From JAJDUF01 sp965214295 (GTDB lineage: Bacteria > Chloroflexota > UBA11872 > UBA12225 > JAJDUF01), in the NCBI GenBank assembly GCA_965214295.1, contig OZ243944.1:4030001-4094000 (forward strand): 64,000 nucleotides of DNA. Direction: 5' to 3'. Made by a program: the position numbers and the translations under genes. A model generated the notes under the pieces. It saw nothing but the letters and a program-made list of their open reading frames with translations, was not told the origin of the DNA and did not search any database. This document shows positions 41,051-49,824 of the stretch, piece after piece; position 1 is the stretch's first letter; every line of letters starts with the position of its first letter.

Positions 41051-42725
41051 CGCCGCGGACCTCGTAGATGCCGATATTCCCGTGCCTGAAGACGAGCGGC
41101 CAGTCCTCGGCCAGTATCCGACGCAAGATGGGCCGCTCCGCCGTCACGACGACGTGCGTCATGCCTAGATGCGCGGCGCTGGCCCGGCGCTCTTCTTGGG
41201 ACGTAGCCGGGTCGAAAAAGCGTCTGACCGCACCGTCCTTCTCGCGCACGCGCACGGTCATCGCGTTGTGGCCGCGGACCGGACGCGCACCCGTGTACGG
41301 CGCGATGTAGCCATTGAAGGCCGGGTTGTCCGCCAGCACGACCGTCGGATCAGGTGCAGCCCCGATGGTCTCCAGCCACGACAGCGCAACTCGCTCGTCG
41401 TGGGTCAGGTAGAAGTTTGATGGGCGCAACCGGATGTCGCCGATCAGCTGCTCTAGGTAGAGCGCCGAGGCCGGGACCGACAGCAGGAGTAGCAGTGCCG
41501 GGGCGACCAGACCGAGCCACCGAGGGGTGCGGGCAGCGGCCCAGGCGTCAACGAGCAGCCAGGCAACGAGGATAGCGCACACCAAATGGAGTCCCACCCG
41601 GAAATGCGAGGGCATGGGCACCACCGGGAACACCTCCAGCAGCAGCACGATCAGCACCCACCCGATGAGCGTCGCGCGGGCGATGCGCGGCCCGCCGCCA
41701 TCCTGGGCATTGTGCAAACCCGGCGCCAGCAAGGGGAGCAGGATGGTCAGGGGCAGCAGCGGACCGTAATACACCAGCAGGAACAGGACCTCGGTGGGGC
41801 CGCCGCTCATCTGGGTGCTGACGTTCTGGAGGATGGGGCTGGTCCGTGACGCGATGGCAAAGAAGGCCAGCACCGGCAGGGGCAAGAGCAGGAGCCAGCA
41901 GAGGCCTTCCAGGAGGCGCGGCGCGCTGGCGGCGAGGCCCGGCCGTGCTCCGGCTACGCCGCCACCCGCGGCCGCGGCAGCCGGCATTCTCGTGCCCAAC
42001 GCCAGCAGTACGGTCAGGATGCCCAATGTCAGCCACAGCGGCAGGAACTCGAACGGGTGAAAGCTGCTCAAGTAGGCCAACGCTGCGCCGGCCGCGATAT
42101 AGGAGCGCCGCGAGCCGGTTTGGCAGCCCCGCAAAAAGAAGTGCAGGACCGCGCAGACCAAGGCGCTCGCCAAGGCCAAGTGGGGAAGCGTCATGGCTTG
42201 CTGGAGCGTGCTCCCCTCGTGAATCTTGCGCCAGTATGGTAGACCGTCGAGCAATGAGCCGGATGGCGCCACCCAGATGAGCCAGCGCCACCCGCTGGCA
42301 AACAGCGCCAGCAGCAGCGCGACTATGCGCGCGCGCCGCGTGAGACCGGCGGTTGCTCCCAGCGCCAGGACCGCCAACGCTATGGCCACTAAGGCGCCGA
42401 CGCGGGCGATGTGCAGGTACCAGAATTGCGGTGGCGTCCCCGTCCAGCGGGCCAGCCAGCCCAGTGGTCCGAATAGCCCGTTGAACAGGACCGGGGCGTG
42501 GACTTCAGGCGTGACCGGATTGGCAATGAGCAGCGCCGTGCCGAATTGGCGCATTTGGGCCAGGTAGTAGAACACGTCGCCGTGCCAGGCGACAACGCCG
42601 GTGAAGAGGTGGGTGGCGTCCGCATACAGGGCACCGTAGACGTAGGGAATGCTTGTCAGGACCGTCGCGAGCGCGACGGCGCCAATGGCCCAGACTCTCG
42701 GGGAAGTCAGCGCTCGGTGCGTCAT
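41037..42725 (-). CDS. large polytopic membrane protein (glycosyltransferase-like), upstream of pair
   Basis: 562 aa with about ten transmembrane helices. The first loop after TM1 (YADATHLFTGVVAWHGDVFYYLAQMRQFG) has the Asp and aromatic residues often found in the catalytic loop of GT-C enzymes. The C-terminal soluble region (YLTHDERVALSWLETIGAAPDPTVVLADNPAFNGYIAPYTGARPVRGHN) ends with HVVVTAERPILRRILAEDWPLVFRHGNIGIYEVRG, similar in position to the paralogue's VRFVLYRPGRGKPP...TLTLWEV segment. Both therefore look like halves of one enzyme class. Overlapping reading frames with the next gene imply co-translation. Confidence 0.6.
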   Translation of the reverse strand: MTHRALTSPRVWAIGAVALATVLTSIPYVYGALYADATHLFTGVVAWHGDVFYYLAQMRQFGTALLIANPVTPEVHAPVLFNGLFGPLGWLARWTGTPPQFWYLHIARVGALVAIALAVLALGATAGLTRRARIVALLLALFASGWRWLIWVAPSGSLLDGLPYWRKIHEGSTLQQAMTLPHLALASALVCAVLHFFLRGCQTGSRRSYIAAGAALAYLSSFHPFEFLPLWLTLGILTVLLALGTRMPAAAAAGGGVAGARPGLAASAPRLLEGLCWLLLLPLPVLAFFAIASRTSPILQNVSTQMSGGPTEVLFLLVYYGPLLPLTILLPLLAPGLHNAQDGGGPRIARATLIGWVLIVLLLEVFPVVPMPSHFRVGLHLVCAILVAWLLVDAWAAARTPRWLGLVAPALLLLLSVPASALYLEQLIGDIRLRPSNFYLTHDERVALSWLETIGAAPDPTVVLADNPAFNGYIAPYTGARPVRGHNAMTVRVREKDGAVRRFFDPATSQEERRASAAHLGMTHVVVTAERPILRRILAEDWPLVFRHGNIGIYEVRGDATR

Positions 42726-42939
42726 ACGGCTCCCAGCGGGATGTCAGTATGAGCGGGGCGTGTATCCCTGGTCCATACCCCCCCTGCTACCGACGATGCG
42801 AGACGGGCGAGGGCGTCGGAGGGCAGGATAGACCGGCAAGGACAGGTGAACGAGGGGATATGCCGGAGCCGGCACAACTGCACTGCTCCTGCGGGCGGCA
42901 CGGCCGGTCCCTGGAGACGCACGCGGCGGGAGCGTGGCC
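42726..42939. other. intergenic region upstream of the membrane-protein pair
   Basis: 214 bp between two minus-strand genes. It shows CCCCCTGCTACCGACG and other GC-rich stretches but no clear hairpin, promoter or gene. Confidence 0.35.
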
Positions 42940-43320
42940 CTACACTTCTTCGGGTTTGCGACCGAGCAGTCGGGCGATCAACTCCACCACCCTATCGTGC
43001 AGGACGAAGAAGTAGATGCCGCCGATGAGGGCCCAGACTACGAGCTTTTGGACCGGACCAACCATATACAGCGTCGGATAGAAAACGGCGAGCAATCCAA
43101 TCCAGACGAAGATGGCAATGACGCGCACGACCGTCCCAAAGGTGCCCCAGACTTGCTGCTCGCGTTCTTCTGCAGCAACCTGCTGCACGCCCTCGTCAGC
43201 CGGTACGTCACTGAAGGTCGTGCCGCCGCAGCGCGAGCACAGCGCCGCGGCGCGTGGATTGACTTGTCCGCAGTTCCGACAGTATTTCGCAGCCGGGCCG
43301 CCCGCGCCTTCACTAGCCAT
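42940..43320 (-). CDS. zinc-ribbon protein with C-terminal membrane helices
   Basis: 126 aa from ATG 43320, preceded by GAGGGTGAT. The apparent longer frame to 43551 is only the antisense translation of MITE family 1 copy 2 and is rejected. An N-terminal zinc ribbon (KYCRNCGQVNPRAAALCSRCGG, two C-x-x-C pairs) is followed by a linker and two transmembrane helices (about residues 61-78 and 87-107), then VVELIARLLGRKPEEV. Small zinc-ribbon membrane proteins of this layout are common and of unknown role, perhaps in regulation or assembly. Confidence 0.7.
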   Translation of the reverse strand: MASEGAGGPAAKYCRNCGQVNPRAAALCSRCGGTTFSDVPADEGVQQVAAEEREQQVWGTFGTVVRVIAIFVWIGLLAVFYPTLYMVGPVQKLVVWALIGGIYFFVLHDRVVELIARLLGRKPEEV

Positions 43321-43387
43321 ATCACCCTCGCTTTGCAGGCAGACTACTATACTTCCCGGCTTCTTGCAAGCGGCTGCGGCGGATGAC

Positions 43388-43533
43388 CAGGGCCTTTCCA
43401 ATGTCACCACTTCGACAGGCTCTGAGTGGAGCGCAGGGGCTTTCCCCCGTGGCCGAGATTCTTCGCTCCGCTCAGAATGACAGGTTTGGCGGTGATGAAT
43501 GACCGGGTTGGTGGTGACGTTGGAAAGGCCCTC
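43388..43533. mobile_element. MITE family 1, copy 2 (9-bp TSD)
   Basis: 146 bp: left end CAGGGCCTTTCCAATGTCAC, right end GTGACGTTGGAAAGGCCCTC (mismatch at the terminal base). Both sides carry the 9-bp duplication GCGGATGAC (43379-43387 and 43534-43542). Interior shares TTCGACAGGCTCTGAG and GATTCTTCGCTC..CAGAATGACAGG with copy 1 at 7835. It lies just upstream of the zinc-ribbon gene, and the extra 77 codons of that frame are its antisense translation. A REP (43583-43607) follows. Confidence 0.85.
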
Positions 43534-43628
43534 GCGGATGACACGCTGCAAGGCCGATTGGTACGGTGTAGAGAGGGCAGGTGGATTCTCGCGTTCGCGG
43601 GAATGACGGGAGAATAAAGGAGAGGATC

Positions 43629-45440
43629 ATGGTTGTCGTTGCGTCGCCGGCCGTTGACACCGCTGCCAGGATCGCCGCCGGCACCGTTGCGGAACTGCAG
43701 GCGGCCGGGGTGCTCACCGTCTCCGGTACGGCCATCGGCGCTCGACACGGCATTGCCGTGTTCTGGCATGAAGATCAGGCCTACGCGGTGGATAACCGCT
43801 GTCCGCACATGGGCTTTCCCCTTGCCCGCGGCACTTGCAAAGACGGTGTGCTCACTTGCAACTGGCATTATGCCCGGTTCGATCTCCAGAGCGGCGGGAC
43901 GTTCGATCTGTTCGCCGATAACGTGCGGGCCTACCCGGTAGAGATCGAGGCGGGCCAGGTGTGGGTCTATCCCAACAGCGCCGACGAGGACGAGGAGCGC
44001 GCGCGCTGGTTAGGACGGCTCGACGAGGGGTTGGAGCAGAATATCTCCTTGGTGCAGGCGAAAGCGGTGCTGGGACTGCACGACTTGGACACGCCGCCGG
44101 CCGAGATCGTGGGCCGTGCGGCTCGCCACGGTCTCCGTTTCGGCTCCAGTCGCAATGCCAACGGCTGGGGCGATGGCCTGACGATCCTCACTGCCATGGC
44201 GCATGTGCTCGATGACCTGGAGCGGGAGGATCGGTGCCTGGCCCTCTATCATGGCGTCCGCCGCGTCGGTGCGGACGCGAGCGGCCAGCGCGCCACCTTC
44301 GACCTAGAGCCGCTGGCGGTGCGCCAGGCGTCCATCGAGCGCTTGCAGGCGTGGTTCCGCGAGTTTATCGAGGTGCGGAGTACGGATGCGGCCGAGCGCA
44401 CGCTCCGCACGGCCATCGCCGAGGGCGCGACGCCGCCGCAGGTGGCGACGATGCTGTGTGCTGCCGGCACCGACCACTACTACCGTGACTTCAGCCACGT
44501 GCTGGACACGATTGCGAAAGCCTTCGAACTGCTCGATCTCGTTGGCTGGGAGCAGGCTACGGAGGTGCTGCCCAATATCGTCCCGCAGATCGCCACCTCC
44601 ACGCGCGAGGAGGAGCGCAACTCCTGGCAGCATCCGGTCAATCTGCTCGATATCGTGGAGCCGGCCAGCGCACAGCTCCCGGCGGTGCTCGATCTCGACG
44701 CTCTCCCGACCGGGCAGTGGGAAACCGCCCTGGTAGACACCCTGCTGGAGGATGACCCGGCAGCGTCCATTGACGCGCTCATGGCCGCCTTCCGCCGGGG
44801 TCTGGCATTGGCCGCCGCGGCGCAAGCCGTCGCCTACGCCGCGGCGTTGCGGGTGACGCGCTTCCCGACCAGCAATGAGTTCGGCGATTGGGACACGGTG
44901 CTACACCATTTCACCTACTGCCAATCCGTGGCCCAGATGGCCAAGCGGGCGCCGTCGCCGGAGCTGGCGCGCGGCGTGCTGCATGGCGCGATGGTGGTCT
45001 ACCTCGGCCGCTTCCTCAACATCCCGCCGGCCTACCTGCCGAGCGAGCGCGCCTTAGCCGCCGAGCCGACCGACCCGGAGGAGCTGACCACGAAGCTGCT
45101 CGCGCTCTGTGACCGGCAATCGCAGGTGGAGGAGGCCGGCACCGTGGTGTACCGCTATCTCACGCTCGGCCACGAGCCGCGGCCGTTGGTGGCAGCCCTC
45201 GGCCGGTCGGTGCTGCGGGAGGATGCCAATTTCCACGACTTCCAAATGCTGGAGGAGGGCTTGCGGCTCTACCACGACTTGGTTGCGGTCGGGCGCCGCG
45301 AGGAAAGCTGGCAGGTGCTCGTGGCGATTGCGCGCTGGCAGGCGGCCCATAGCCCCACGCGGCGCGCCATCACGCAGACCTACGATATTGCGCTCCGGCT
45401 GCACCGGGGCGAGGACATCTACGCGCCCAGCCGCTACTAG
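43629..45440 (+). CDS. Rieske [2Fe-2S] domain fused to a large unknown helical domain
   Basis: 603 aa from ATG 43629 behind AAGGAGAGG. Residues about 15-115 are a Rieske domain: DNRCPHMGFPL (C58, H60) and LTCNWHYARFDL (C77, H80) bind the cluster; the sequence around them, VRAYPVEIEAGQVWVYP, is the closing strand. The remaining 480 residues are mostly helical with several conserved-looking His and acidic residues (GTDHYYRDFSHVLDTIAKAFELLD, WQHPVNLLDIV, ANFHDFQMLEEGLRLYHDL). I do not recognise this domain; it could be a diiron or other cofactor-dependent partner receiving electrons from the Rieske centre. The gene converges with fabI with only a 15-bp gap. Confidence 0.75.
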   Translation: MVVVASPAVDTAARIAAGTVAELQAAGVLTVSGTAIGARHGIAVFWHEDQAYAVDNRCPHMGFPLARGTCKDGVLTCNWHYARFDLQSGGTFDLFADNVRAYPVEIEAGQVWVYPNSADEDEERARWLGRLDEGLEQNISLVQAKAVLGLHDLDTPPAEIVGRAARHGLRFGSSRNANGWGDGLTILTAMAHVLDDLEREDRCLALYHGVRRVGADASGQRATFDLEPLAVRQASIERLQAWFREFIEVRSTDAAERTLRTAIAEGATPPQVATMLCAAGTDHYYRDFSHVLDTIAKAFELLDLVGWEQATEVLPNIVPQIATSTREEERNSWQHPVNLLDIVEPASAQLPAVLDLDALPTGQWETALVDTLLEDDPAASIDALMAAFRRGLALAAAAQAVAYAAALRVTRFPTSNEFGDWDTVLHHFTYCQSVAQMAKRAPSPELARGVLHGAMVVYLGRFLNIPPAYLPSERALAAEPTDPEELTTKLLALCDRQSQVEEAGTVVYRYLTLGHEPRPLVAALGRSVLREDANFHDFQMLEEGLRLYHDLVAVGRREESWQVLVAIARWQAAHSPTRRAITQTYDIALRLHRGEDIYAPSRY

Positions 45441-45455
45441 GGGCCGGACCGCCAG

Positions 45456-46226
45456 CTACATACCCGTCGCGTGGTAGCCGGAGTCGACGTGGATCACTTC
45501 GCCGGTCACGCTGCGGGCGAGGTCGCTACAGAGGTAGAGGACCGTATTGCCCACGTCGGCCCCTTCGATGTGGCGGCGCAGGGGTGCCCGCGCCGGGAAC
45601 GCCCGGTACATATCCATGAAGCCGGGGATACCGCGGGCGGAGATGGTGCGGTGTGGTCCGGGGGAGACGGCATTGACACGGACGCTGTCCGGCCCTAGCT
45701 CGGCAGCCAGGTAGCGCACGGTGGCCTCCAGCGCCGCCTTGGCAACCCCCATCACCTTGTAGCCGAGCACGGCTTTCTCCGCGCCGTAGTAGGTGAGGGT
45801 TACGATACTGCCGCCGCCGCGCTGCGCGAACAGCGGCTCGGCCGCGCGGGCCAGTGCGATGAGTGAGTAGGTGCTGATGTCCAGCGCAATACGGAACGCT
45901 TCTCGTTCCGTAGCTATAAAGCGGCCCAAGAGCGCTTGGGGTGGCGCAAAGGCGACCGCGTGGACCAGAAAGTCCAGCCCACCGTGCTCCGCGCCGATCT
46001 GCTCGAAGGCCGTGGTAATCCCGGCGTCGTCAGTCACGTCGAGCTGTACCGTGGTCGCGCTCGTCGGGAGGGCGGCAGCCAACTCCGGCGCGCGGCGGGC
46101 ATGACGGGGTTCGTGGCTCAACACCAGCGCGGCACCGGCGCCGGCGAGGGCCTGCGCGATGGACCAGGCGAAGCCGTGCCTATCCGACAGCCCGACAATC
46201 AGCCCGGTGCGACTTTCGAGTAACAT
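45456..46226 (-). CDS. fabI: enoyl-[acyl-carrier-protein] reductase FabI
   Basis: 256 aa from ATG 46226 (Shine-Dalgarno GGGAGGGAG). FabI-type SDR: NAD site GLIVGLSDRHGFAWSIAQALAGAGA, and the catalytic Y-x6-K in TYYGAEKAVLGYKVMGVAKAA with Y146, Y156 and K163 at the same numbers as the E. coli enzyme. Also present: FLVHAVAFAPPQALLGRF and VNAVSPGPHRTISARGIPGF (the substrate-binding loop region). It reduces trans-2-enoyl-ACP in the last step of fatty acid elongation. No other fab genes lie nearby. A divergent FabI may differ in triclosan contacts but that cannot be judged here. Confidence 0.92.
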   Translation of the reverse strand: MLLESRTGLIVGLSDRHGFAWSIAQALAGAGAALVLSHEPRHARRAPELAAALPTSATTVQLDVTDDAGITTAFEQIGAEHGGLDFLVHAVAFAPPQALLGRFIATEREAFRIALDISTYSLIALARAAEPLFAQRGGGSIVTLTYYGAEKAVLGYKVMGVAKAALEATVRYLAAELGPDSVRVNAVSPGPHRTISARGIPGFMDMYRAFPARAPLRRHIEGADVGNTVLYLCSDLARSVTGEVIHVDSGYHATGM

Positions 46227-46369
46227 CACTCCCTCCCATTCATTGCTCTGAAAATGCCAGGTCCCCACCCGCACCCTCCGCTGCTGCGACAGGGGAGGGA
46301 ACATATCGTCCCCCGGCGGCGGCGGGGGGCCTTAGGGGGCTATGTAGCCGGAGCCTGGCACGGCGGGGA

Positions 46370-47104
46370 TTATTCCGCTTGCAGCCGCCGGAGCCGCTCC
46401 CGGAGCCGCCGCAACTCTGATTCGGCGGCTGCGGCCCGGTCTTCCGCCACCTGGCGGGCCGCGCGCTCGGCAGCGTGCTGTGCTTGCAGCTCCGGCGCGG
46501 TCGGCAGATATCCCCCGGCTACCGGGTCGTACACCCGTAACTCACCTTCGTCCCAGCACAGGTCCAAGCCCAACACCGGGCTATGGCCCCATTTCAGCTC
46601 CCCCGGCGCCTCATGGATCCGCAACGGCTCGTACTGCCCAGCCACCAGCCGGTCCCCGGCCAGCGCCGCCTCGTGGTACCGGCCGCCGGTGTGGTCGAAC
46701 CGCCAGTATTCCTGCACCCCGTAGCCGGCGTACCCGGCCCGCTTGACCGTATCATCGCGTCGCCCCGTACTCCGCGAGGCTACTTCCAGCACCAAGTCCG
46801 GTGGCTTCCCCACTTCACTGATGACGTAGCCGTTGCGGGCCACGATGGCGGCGGGATTGACGCCGAACGCGACCACGCAGTCGGGCGCCAGCCGCTCCGC
46901 GTCGTTGCCGGCCTCGTGGCGGAGGTAGCCTTGGCCGGAGATCAATACGTCGGAGCGCTGGGCAAAGTGGGCGCGCAAGATGCTGTCGAACGCCACGAGC
47001 CGGTTGTATTGCTGCATGTCGCGTATCCGCGGGGGATCGGGCAGCGGCTCCAGGTGAGCATACGGACCGGGCGGGGGGGGGCGGAGGGCGGTTCTGGTTG
47101 CCAT
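46370..47104 (-). CDS. Uma2-family putative restriction endonuclease (DUF820)
   Basis: 244 aa from ATG 47104. The Uma2 fold is seen in FDSILRAHFAQRSDVLISGQGYLRHEAGNDAERLAPDCVVAFG, then GKPPDLVLEVASRSTGRRDDTVKRAGYAGYGVQEYWRFD, where the PD-(D/E)xK acids and lysine sit (D in APDCVV, E in VLEVAS, K in DTVKRAGYAGYG). The C-terminal 50 residues are a heptad-like helix rich in Ala/Glu/Arg, a common feature of this family. Uma2 proteins are abundant in Cyanobacteria and Chloroflexota and are of unknown function, thought to be nuclease-like. A later start than the frame's first ATG was chosen because the upstream part is non-coding-like. Confidence 0.8.
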   Translation of the reverse strand: MATRTALRPPPPGPYAHLEPLPDPPRIRDMQQYNRLVAFDSILRAHFAQRSDVLISGQGYLRHEAGNDAERLAPDCVVAFGVNPAAIVARNGYVISEVGKPPDLVLEVASRSTGRRDDTVKRAGYAGYGVQEYWRFDHTGGRYHEAALAGDRLVAGQYEPLRIHEAPGELKWGHSPVLGLDLCWDEGELRVYDPVAGGYLPTAPELQAQHAAERAARQVAEDRAAAAESELRRLRERLRRLQAE

Positions 47105-47301
47105 CGGAGATCTCGTGCCGGACAGCCGGTTGGCGCGGTATCGAGGTGAAATGACCCGGCAGCAGTAGTATAGCCGACCGGGAGCCGGCGCCGCGACGCC
47201 CGTCATTGCGGCCAAATCTGCAATCCACGTTCCCCGGCCACCGGATTCCGGCACCAGCCGCCGTGAGGATGGGTGGGGCACCAGGCCCTTACGTAGCTAC
47301 C

Positions 47302-47682
47302 TCAGCGGCGCGGCGGCCGGCGCCGGCCACGACGCAGCGGGCTTTGCTCTTTGGTCGTGTCGTCCGGGTGAATGAAGCGATACAGCTCTACCAGTGCATA
47401 GGGACGCCGGCCCCGCACCTCGCGTAGCACCGTGTCCGTCGGCAGCACCTTCCCTTTCTTGGTCCGATACTGGCCCTTCACGGTCAGCATCCACATCTGG
47501 TGCTCCGGAATAGCGACGATCTCTCCGGCCTTGGGGCGGATCACCAGCCCATGCACTTCTTCGAGATGCTGCTCGTAGCGCGGTGGGTCAACGTAGGGAT
47601 GCAGGCGCTGCGGTGGTGGTGGCGGTGCCGGCGAATCGCCGGTTGCACCACCCGTAGCCGGCGGACCCTCGGTATTGGCCAT
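47302..47682 (-). CDS. hypothetical protein with Pro-rich N terminus and basic tail
   Basis: 126 aa. The N-terminal 30 residues are Pro/Gly-rich (PATGGATGDSPAPPPPPQRL), the middle is a compact-looking domain (HLEEVHGLVIRPKAGEIVAIPEHQMWMLTVKGQYRTKKGKVLPTD) and the end is basic (SPLRRGRRRPPRR). No family recognised. It lies about 200 bp upstream of the Uma2 gene on the same strand and may be unrelated to it. Confidence 0.55.
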   Translation of the reverse strand: MANTEGPPATGGATGDSPAPPPPPQRLHPYVDPPRYEQHLEEVHGLVIRPKAGEIVAIPEHQMWMLTVKGQYRTKKGKVLPTDTVLREVRGRRPYALVELYRFIHPDDTTKEQSPLRRGRRRPPRR

Positions 47683-47999
47683 GCTGTGTACTCCCTCGCA
47701 CGTGCTCCCCTAGGCATCACAGGCGCTGCTCCCAGGGGGAGGACATCCTACTCCTCGTCGGCTTATCGCAAGTTAACAGCGCTCATTGTACCGCAGTATG
47801 GCTGCTAGGCGCACCCGTCATTGGGCCGAAACCGCGTGAGGGTTGTGACCGGCGGCGCGGGTGAGAGGCCAGGGCGCCCACAAGGGATGCCCCTACAGGG
47901 GTAGCAGCCACACGCCTGGATTCCGGCGAAAGCCGGAATGACGGGTTTGCAAGGGTTGCCCCCTACTGCCGGGAGGGGGTGAGGCACTTTCCAACCCGG
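47683..47999. repeat. intergenic region with REP and GCGCCCACAAGGG repeat
   Basis: 317 bp. Contains GGGCGCCCACAAGGGATGCC (about 47874-47893), also found inside MITE family 2 copy 2, and a REP at 47918-47942 (stem CCGGCGAAAGCCGG). The first half has nothing recognisable; it could hold the promoter of the 47682 gene. Confidence 0.55.
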
Positions 48000-48971
48000 C
48001 TAGCTCCCCCGGTGGGGCGGGGGCCGCGGGGGGCCGAGCGGCGCGGTGAGCCGCGCGCGCATCAACTCCACGTAGTCCGGCTCGCGCTCGATCATTAGCC
48101 ACCGCCGGTGCAGGCGGGCGGCGACGGCAGCGGTGGTGCCGGTGCCGGCGAAGGGGTCCAGGATCAACTGTCCGGGCCGGGTGCTCGCCGCAATCACGCG
48201 CGCCAGTATGCCTTCCGGCTTCTGGGTCGGATGCGCCTTCCGACCGTGCTCGTCGCGCAGTCGTTCCTTGCCGGTGCAGATGGGAAGCACCCAATCGCTC
48301 CGCATCTGCTTGCCCCCGTTGGCAGCCTTCATGTCCTGATAGTTGAAGGTGTAGCCTTTGGCCGTCTCCGATTTCTTGGCCCAGATGAGCGTTTCGTGGG
48401 CGTTCGTAAAGCGCGAGCCGCGGAAGTTGGGCATCGGGTTGGTCTTGATCCAGCAGACCTCGTTGAGGATCCAAAACCCGAGGTCCTGCAAGAGGCGCCC
48501 GATGCGGTAGATGTTGTGGTAGGTGCCCATCACCCAGATCGCGCCCGTGGGCTTCAGCACGCGATGGCACGCCTGGAGCCACTGATAGGTAAAGCGGTCG
48601 TAATCTTGAAAGGTATTGAACTGATCCCACTCCGCGTCCACCGACTCGACCAGCGTTCGGTTCGGGCGGAGCAGCGCCTTCTTGAGCTGGAGGTTGTACG
48701 GCGGATCGGCGAAGATCGTGTCCACCGATTCGGACCGCACCATCGGTAGCAAATCGCGGCAGTCGCCGAGGGTGACGATATTCCACGGTGGCGCGGCCGG
48801 GCCGGCGGGGCGCTGCTCACCGGCCGGCGGCGACGGTCGGCCGCGCTGGGCCGGCGGTGGCTCGGCGGCGGCCCACTCCAACTGACAGGTGGCGAACTCT
48901 TCGGCCGTGAGCACTGCCCATGGCGGTGGCTGTCCCGCCGGGTCGTTGCTGGTTTGGTCCTGGCGCGTCAT
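48000..48971 (-). CDS. beta-class adenine-N6 DNA methyltransferase, CcrM/HinfI-like
   Basis: 323 aa from ATG 48971 (MTRQDQTS; a start eight codons earlier is possible). Beta-class order: catalytic DPPY in VDTIFADPPYNLQLKKALLRP, then target-recognition region and the later SAM motif LILDPFAGTGTTAAVAARL. Its blocks (WVMGTYHNIYRIGRLLQDLGFWILNEVCWIKTNPMPNFRG, then FTNAHETLIWAKKS, and HPTQKPEGILARVI) match the CcrM/M.HinfI group that methylates GANTC. No restriction endonuclease is adjacent, so it is a solitary methylase perhaps acting in replication or gene regulation. It lacks the 80-residue C-terminal domain of Caulobacter CcrM, and has an extra N-terminal 65 residues. Confidence 0.88.
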   Translation of the reverse strand: MTRQDQTSNDPAGQPPPWAVLTAEEFATCQLEWAAAEPPPAQRGRPSPPAGEQRPAGPAAPPWNIVTLGDCRDLLPMVRSESVDTIFADPPYNLQLKKALLRPNRTLVESVDAEWDQFNTFQDYDRFTYQWLQACHRVLKPTGAIWVMGTYHNIYRIGRLLQDLGFWILNEVCWIKTNPMPNFRGSRFTNAHETLIWAKKSETAKGYTFNYQDMKAANGGKQMRSDWVLPICTGKERLRDEHGRKAHPTQKPEGILARVIAASTRPGQLILDPFAGTGTTAAVAARLHRRWLMIEREPDYVELMRARLTAPLGPPRPPPHRGS

Positions 48972-49148
48972 ACAACCCCAATGGAGCGTTGGCATGACCG
49001 GTCCGCGCGATCCGATGAAGCTCTGGTGATGCAGACCGGGTAGTTGGTGCGGATCAAGCGTGCCGCCGCGCGGCCGGCCATAGGTGCGGCCGCGAGCTTG
49101 CGGATAGTGGAGCCGATTGTACCCTGCGCTGAGGTGTGTATCGGCGCA

Positions 49149-49367
49149 TCAAGGTTCCGGTGACCGCACGAAGGCCAGGAAATCCAGTACCACGATCCCG
49201 AACCAGAGCACCGCCGCCACGAGAAACAGGACGGCGACCGCACGCAGCCGGCGTTGCCACCGCGAGCGGCGCTGCGCCCGGCGTACACGCCAGCCCACAA
49301 TTTCACCGCATACCGCGGCGCCGGCAGCAGCCCACAGGAGTACCAGGAGCGGCAAGAAAGGATCCAT
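49149..49367 (-). CDS. small two-TM membrane protein
   Basis: 72 aa. Two transmembrane helices (residues 4-24 and 43-66) flank a strongly basic loop (WRVRRAQRRSRWQRRLR), so both termini lie on the outer side by the positive-inside rule. No family recognised. It is followed in the same direction by the CcrM-like gene after a 178-bp gap. Confidence 0.5.
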   Translation of the reverse strand: MDPFLPLLVLLWAAAGAAVCGEIVGWRVRRAQRRSRWQRRLRAVAVLFLVAAVLWFGIVVLDFLAFVRSPEP

Positions 49368-49691
49368 GGCTCTCAGCCTACCGCCGCTGCCTGGTCAGTG
49401 CTACCGTCGGTGTCCGGAACGCTACGCGATGGTTTTTGCGCCGGCCGGCCATCAATCGCCTATACTTCCGCCAGCGTAGGCTTTTGGATGGGGAGAGACT
49501 GTTCGCGCCTCACCCCCCGGAGGATAGAGACGATGGCGTGTATCGGCGCCGTACCCGAACGCCAACTCGTCAGCGAAATCCTGCGTGCCCTGCCGGACAG
49601 CACGATGCCTGCTGAGACTCCATAGACCCTAATGACCATCTCAGCGGCCTTGGACAAGCGGCGCTTGACTTCGCTAGGAGTTGAAACGCCC
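49368..49691. other. intergenic region without a convincing gene
   Basis: Upstream of the small stump at 49692. It contains a partial Type A repeat (GCCTCACCCCCCGGAGG, 49508-49524). Frames of 70-80 codons exist on both strands, but none has matching start signals and codon bias, so I do not call them. Confidence 0.35.
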
Positions 49692-49751
49692 ATGATTTCT
49701 TACGTAGGCAATGGGTCATACTGCTATGCCAACTCCGCGCTCCCTTGGTAA
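49692..49751 (+). pseudogene. 5' stump resembling the start of a BtrH-like/peptidase-C39-like domain
   Basis: Nineteen codons, MISYVGNGSYCYANSALPW, followed by TAA. The YCYANS motif near the N terminus is like the beginning of BtrH N-terminal-type proteins (with conserved Cys and Asn-Ser). The gene does not continue in any frame, so if real it is a fragment. Confidence 0.3.
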
Positions 49752-49824
49752 GAGGGATTCTTTCTAGGCGACCGTCCCTACGACCGCCGCCCAAGATTGC
49801 AAAAGGCTTGGAATCCACGATCTG

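Noticed and set aside
43321..43551. N-terminal 77-codon extension of the zinc-ribbon protein reading HSERSEES
   Set aside because: It is the antisense translation of MITE family 1 copy 2, and a good Shine-Dalgarno precedes the internal ATG at 43320.
49460..49693. 77-codon minus-strand frame in the 49.4-49.7 kb gap
   Set aside because: No Shine-Dalgarno, no recognisable domain, and overlapping plus-strand frames are equally plausible.
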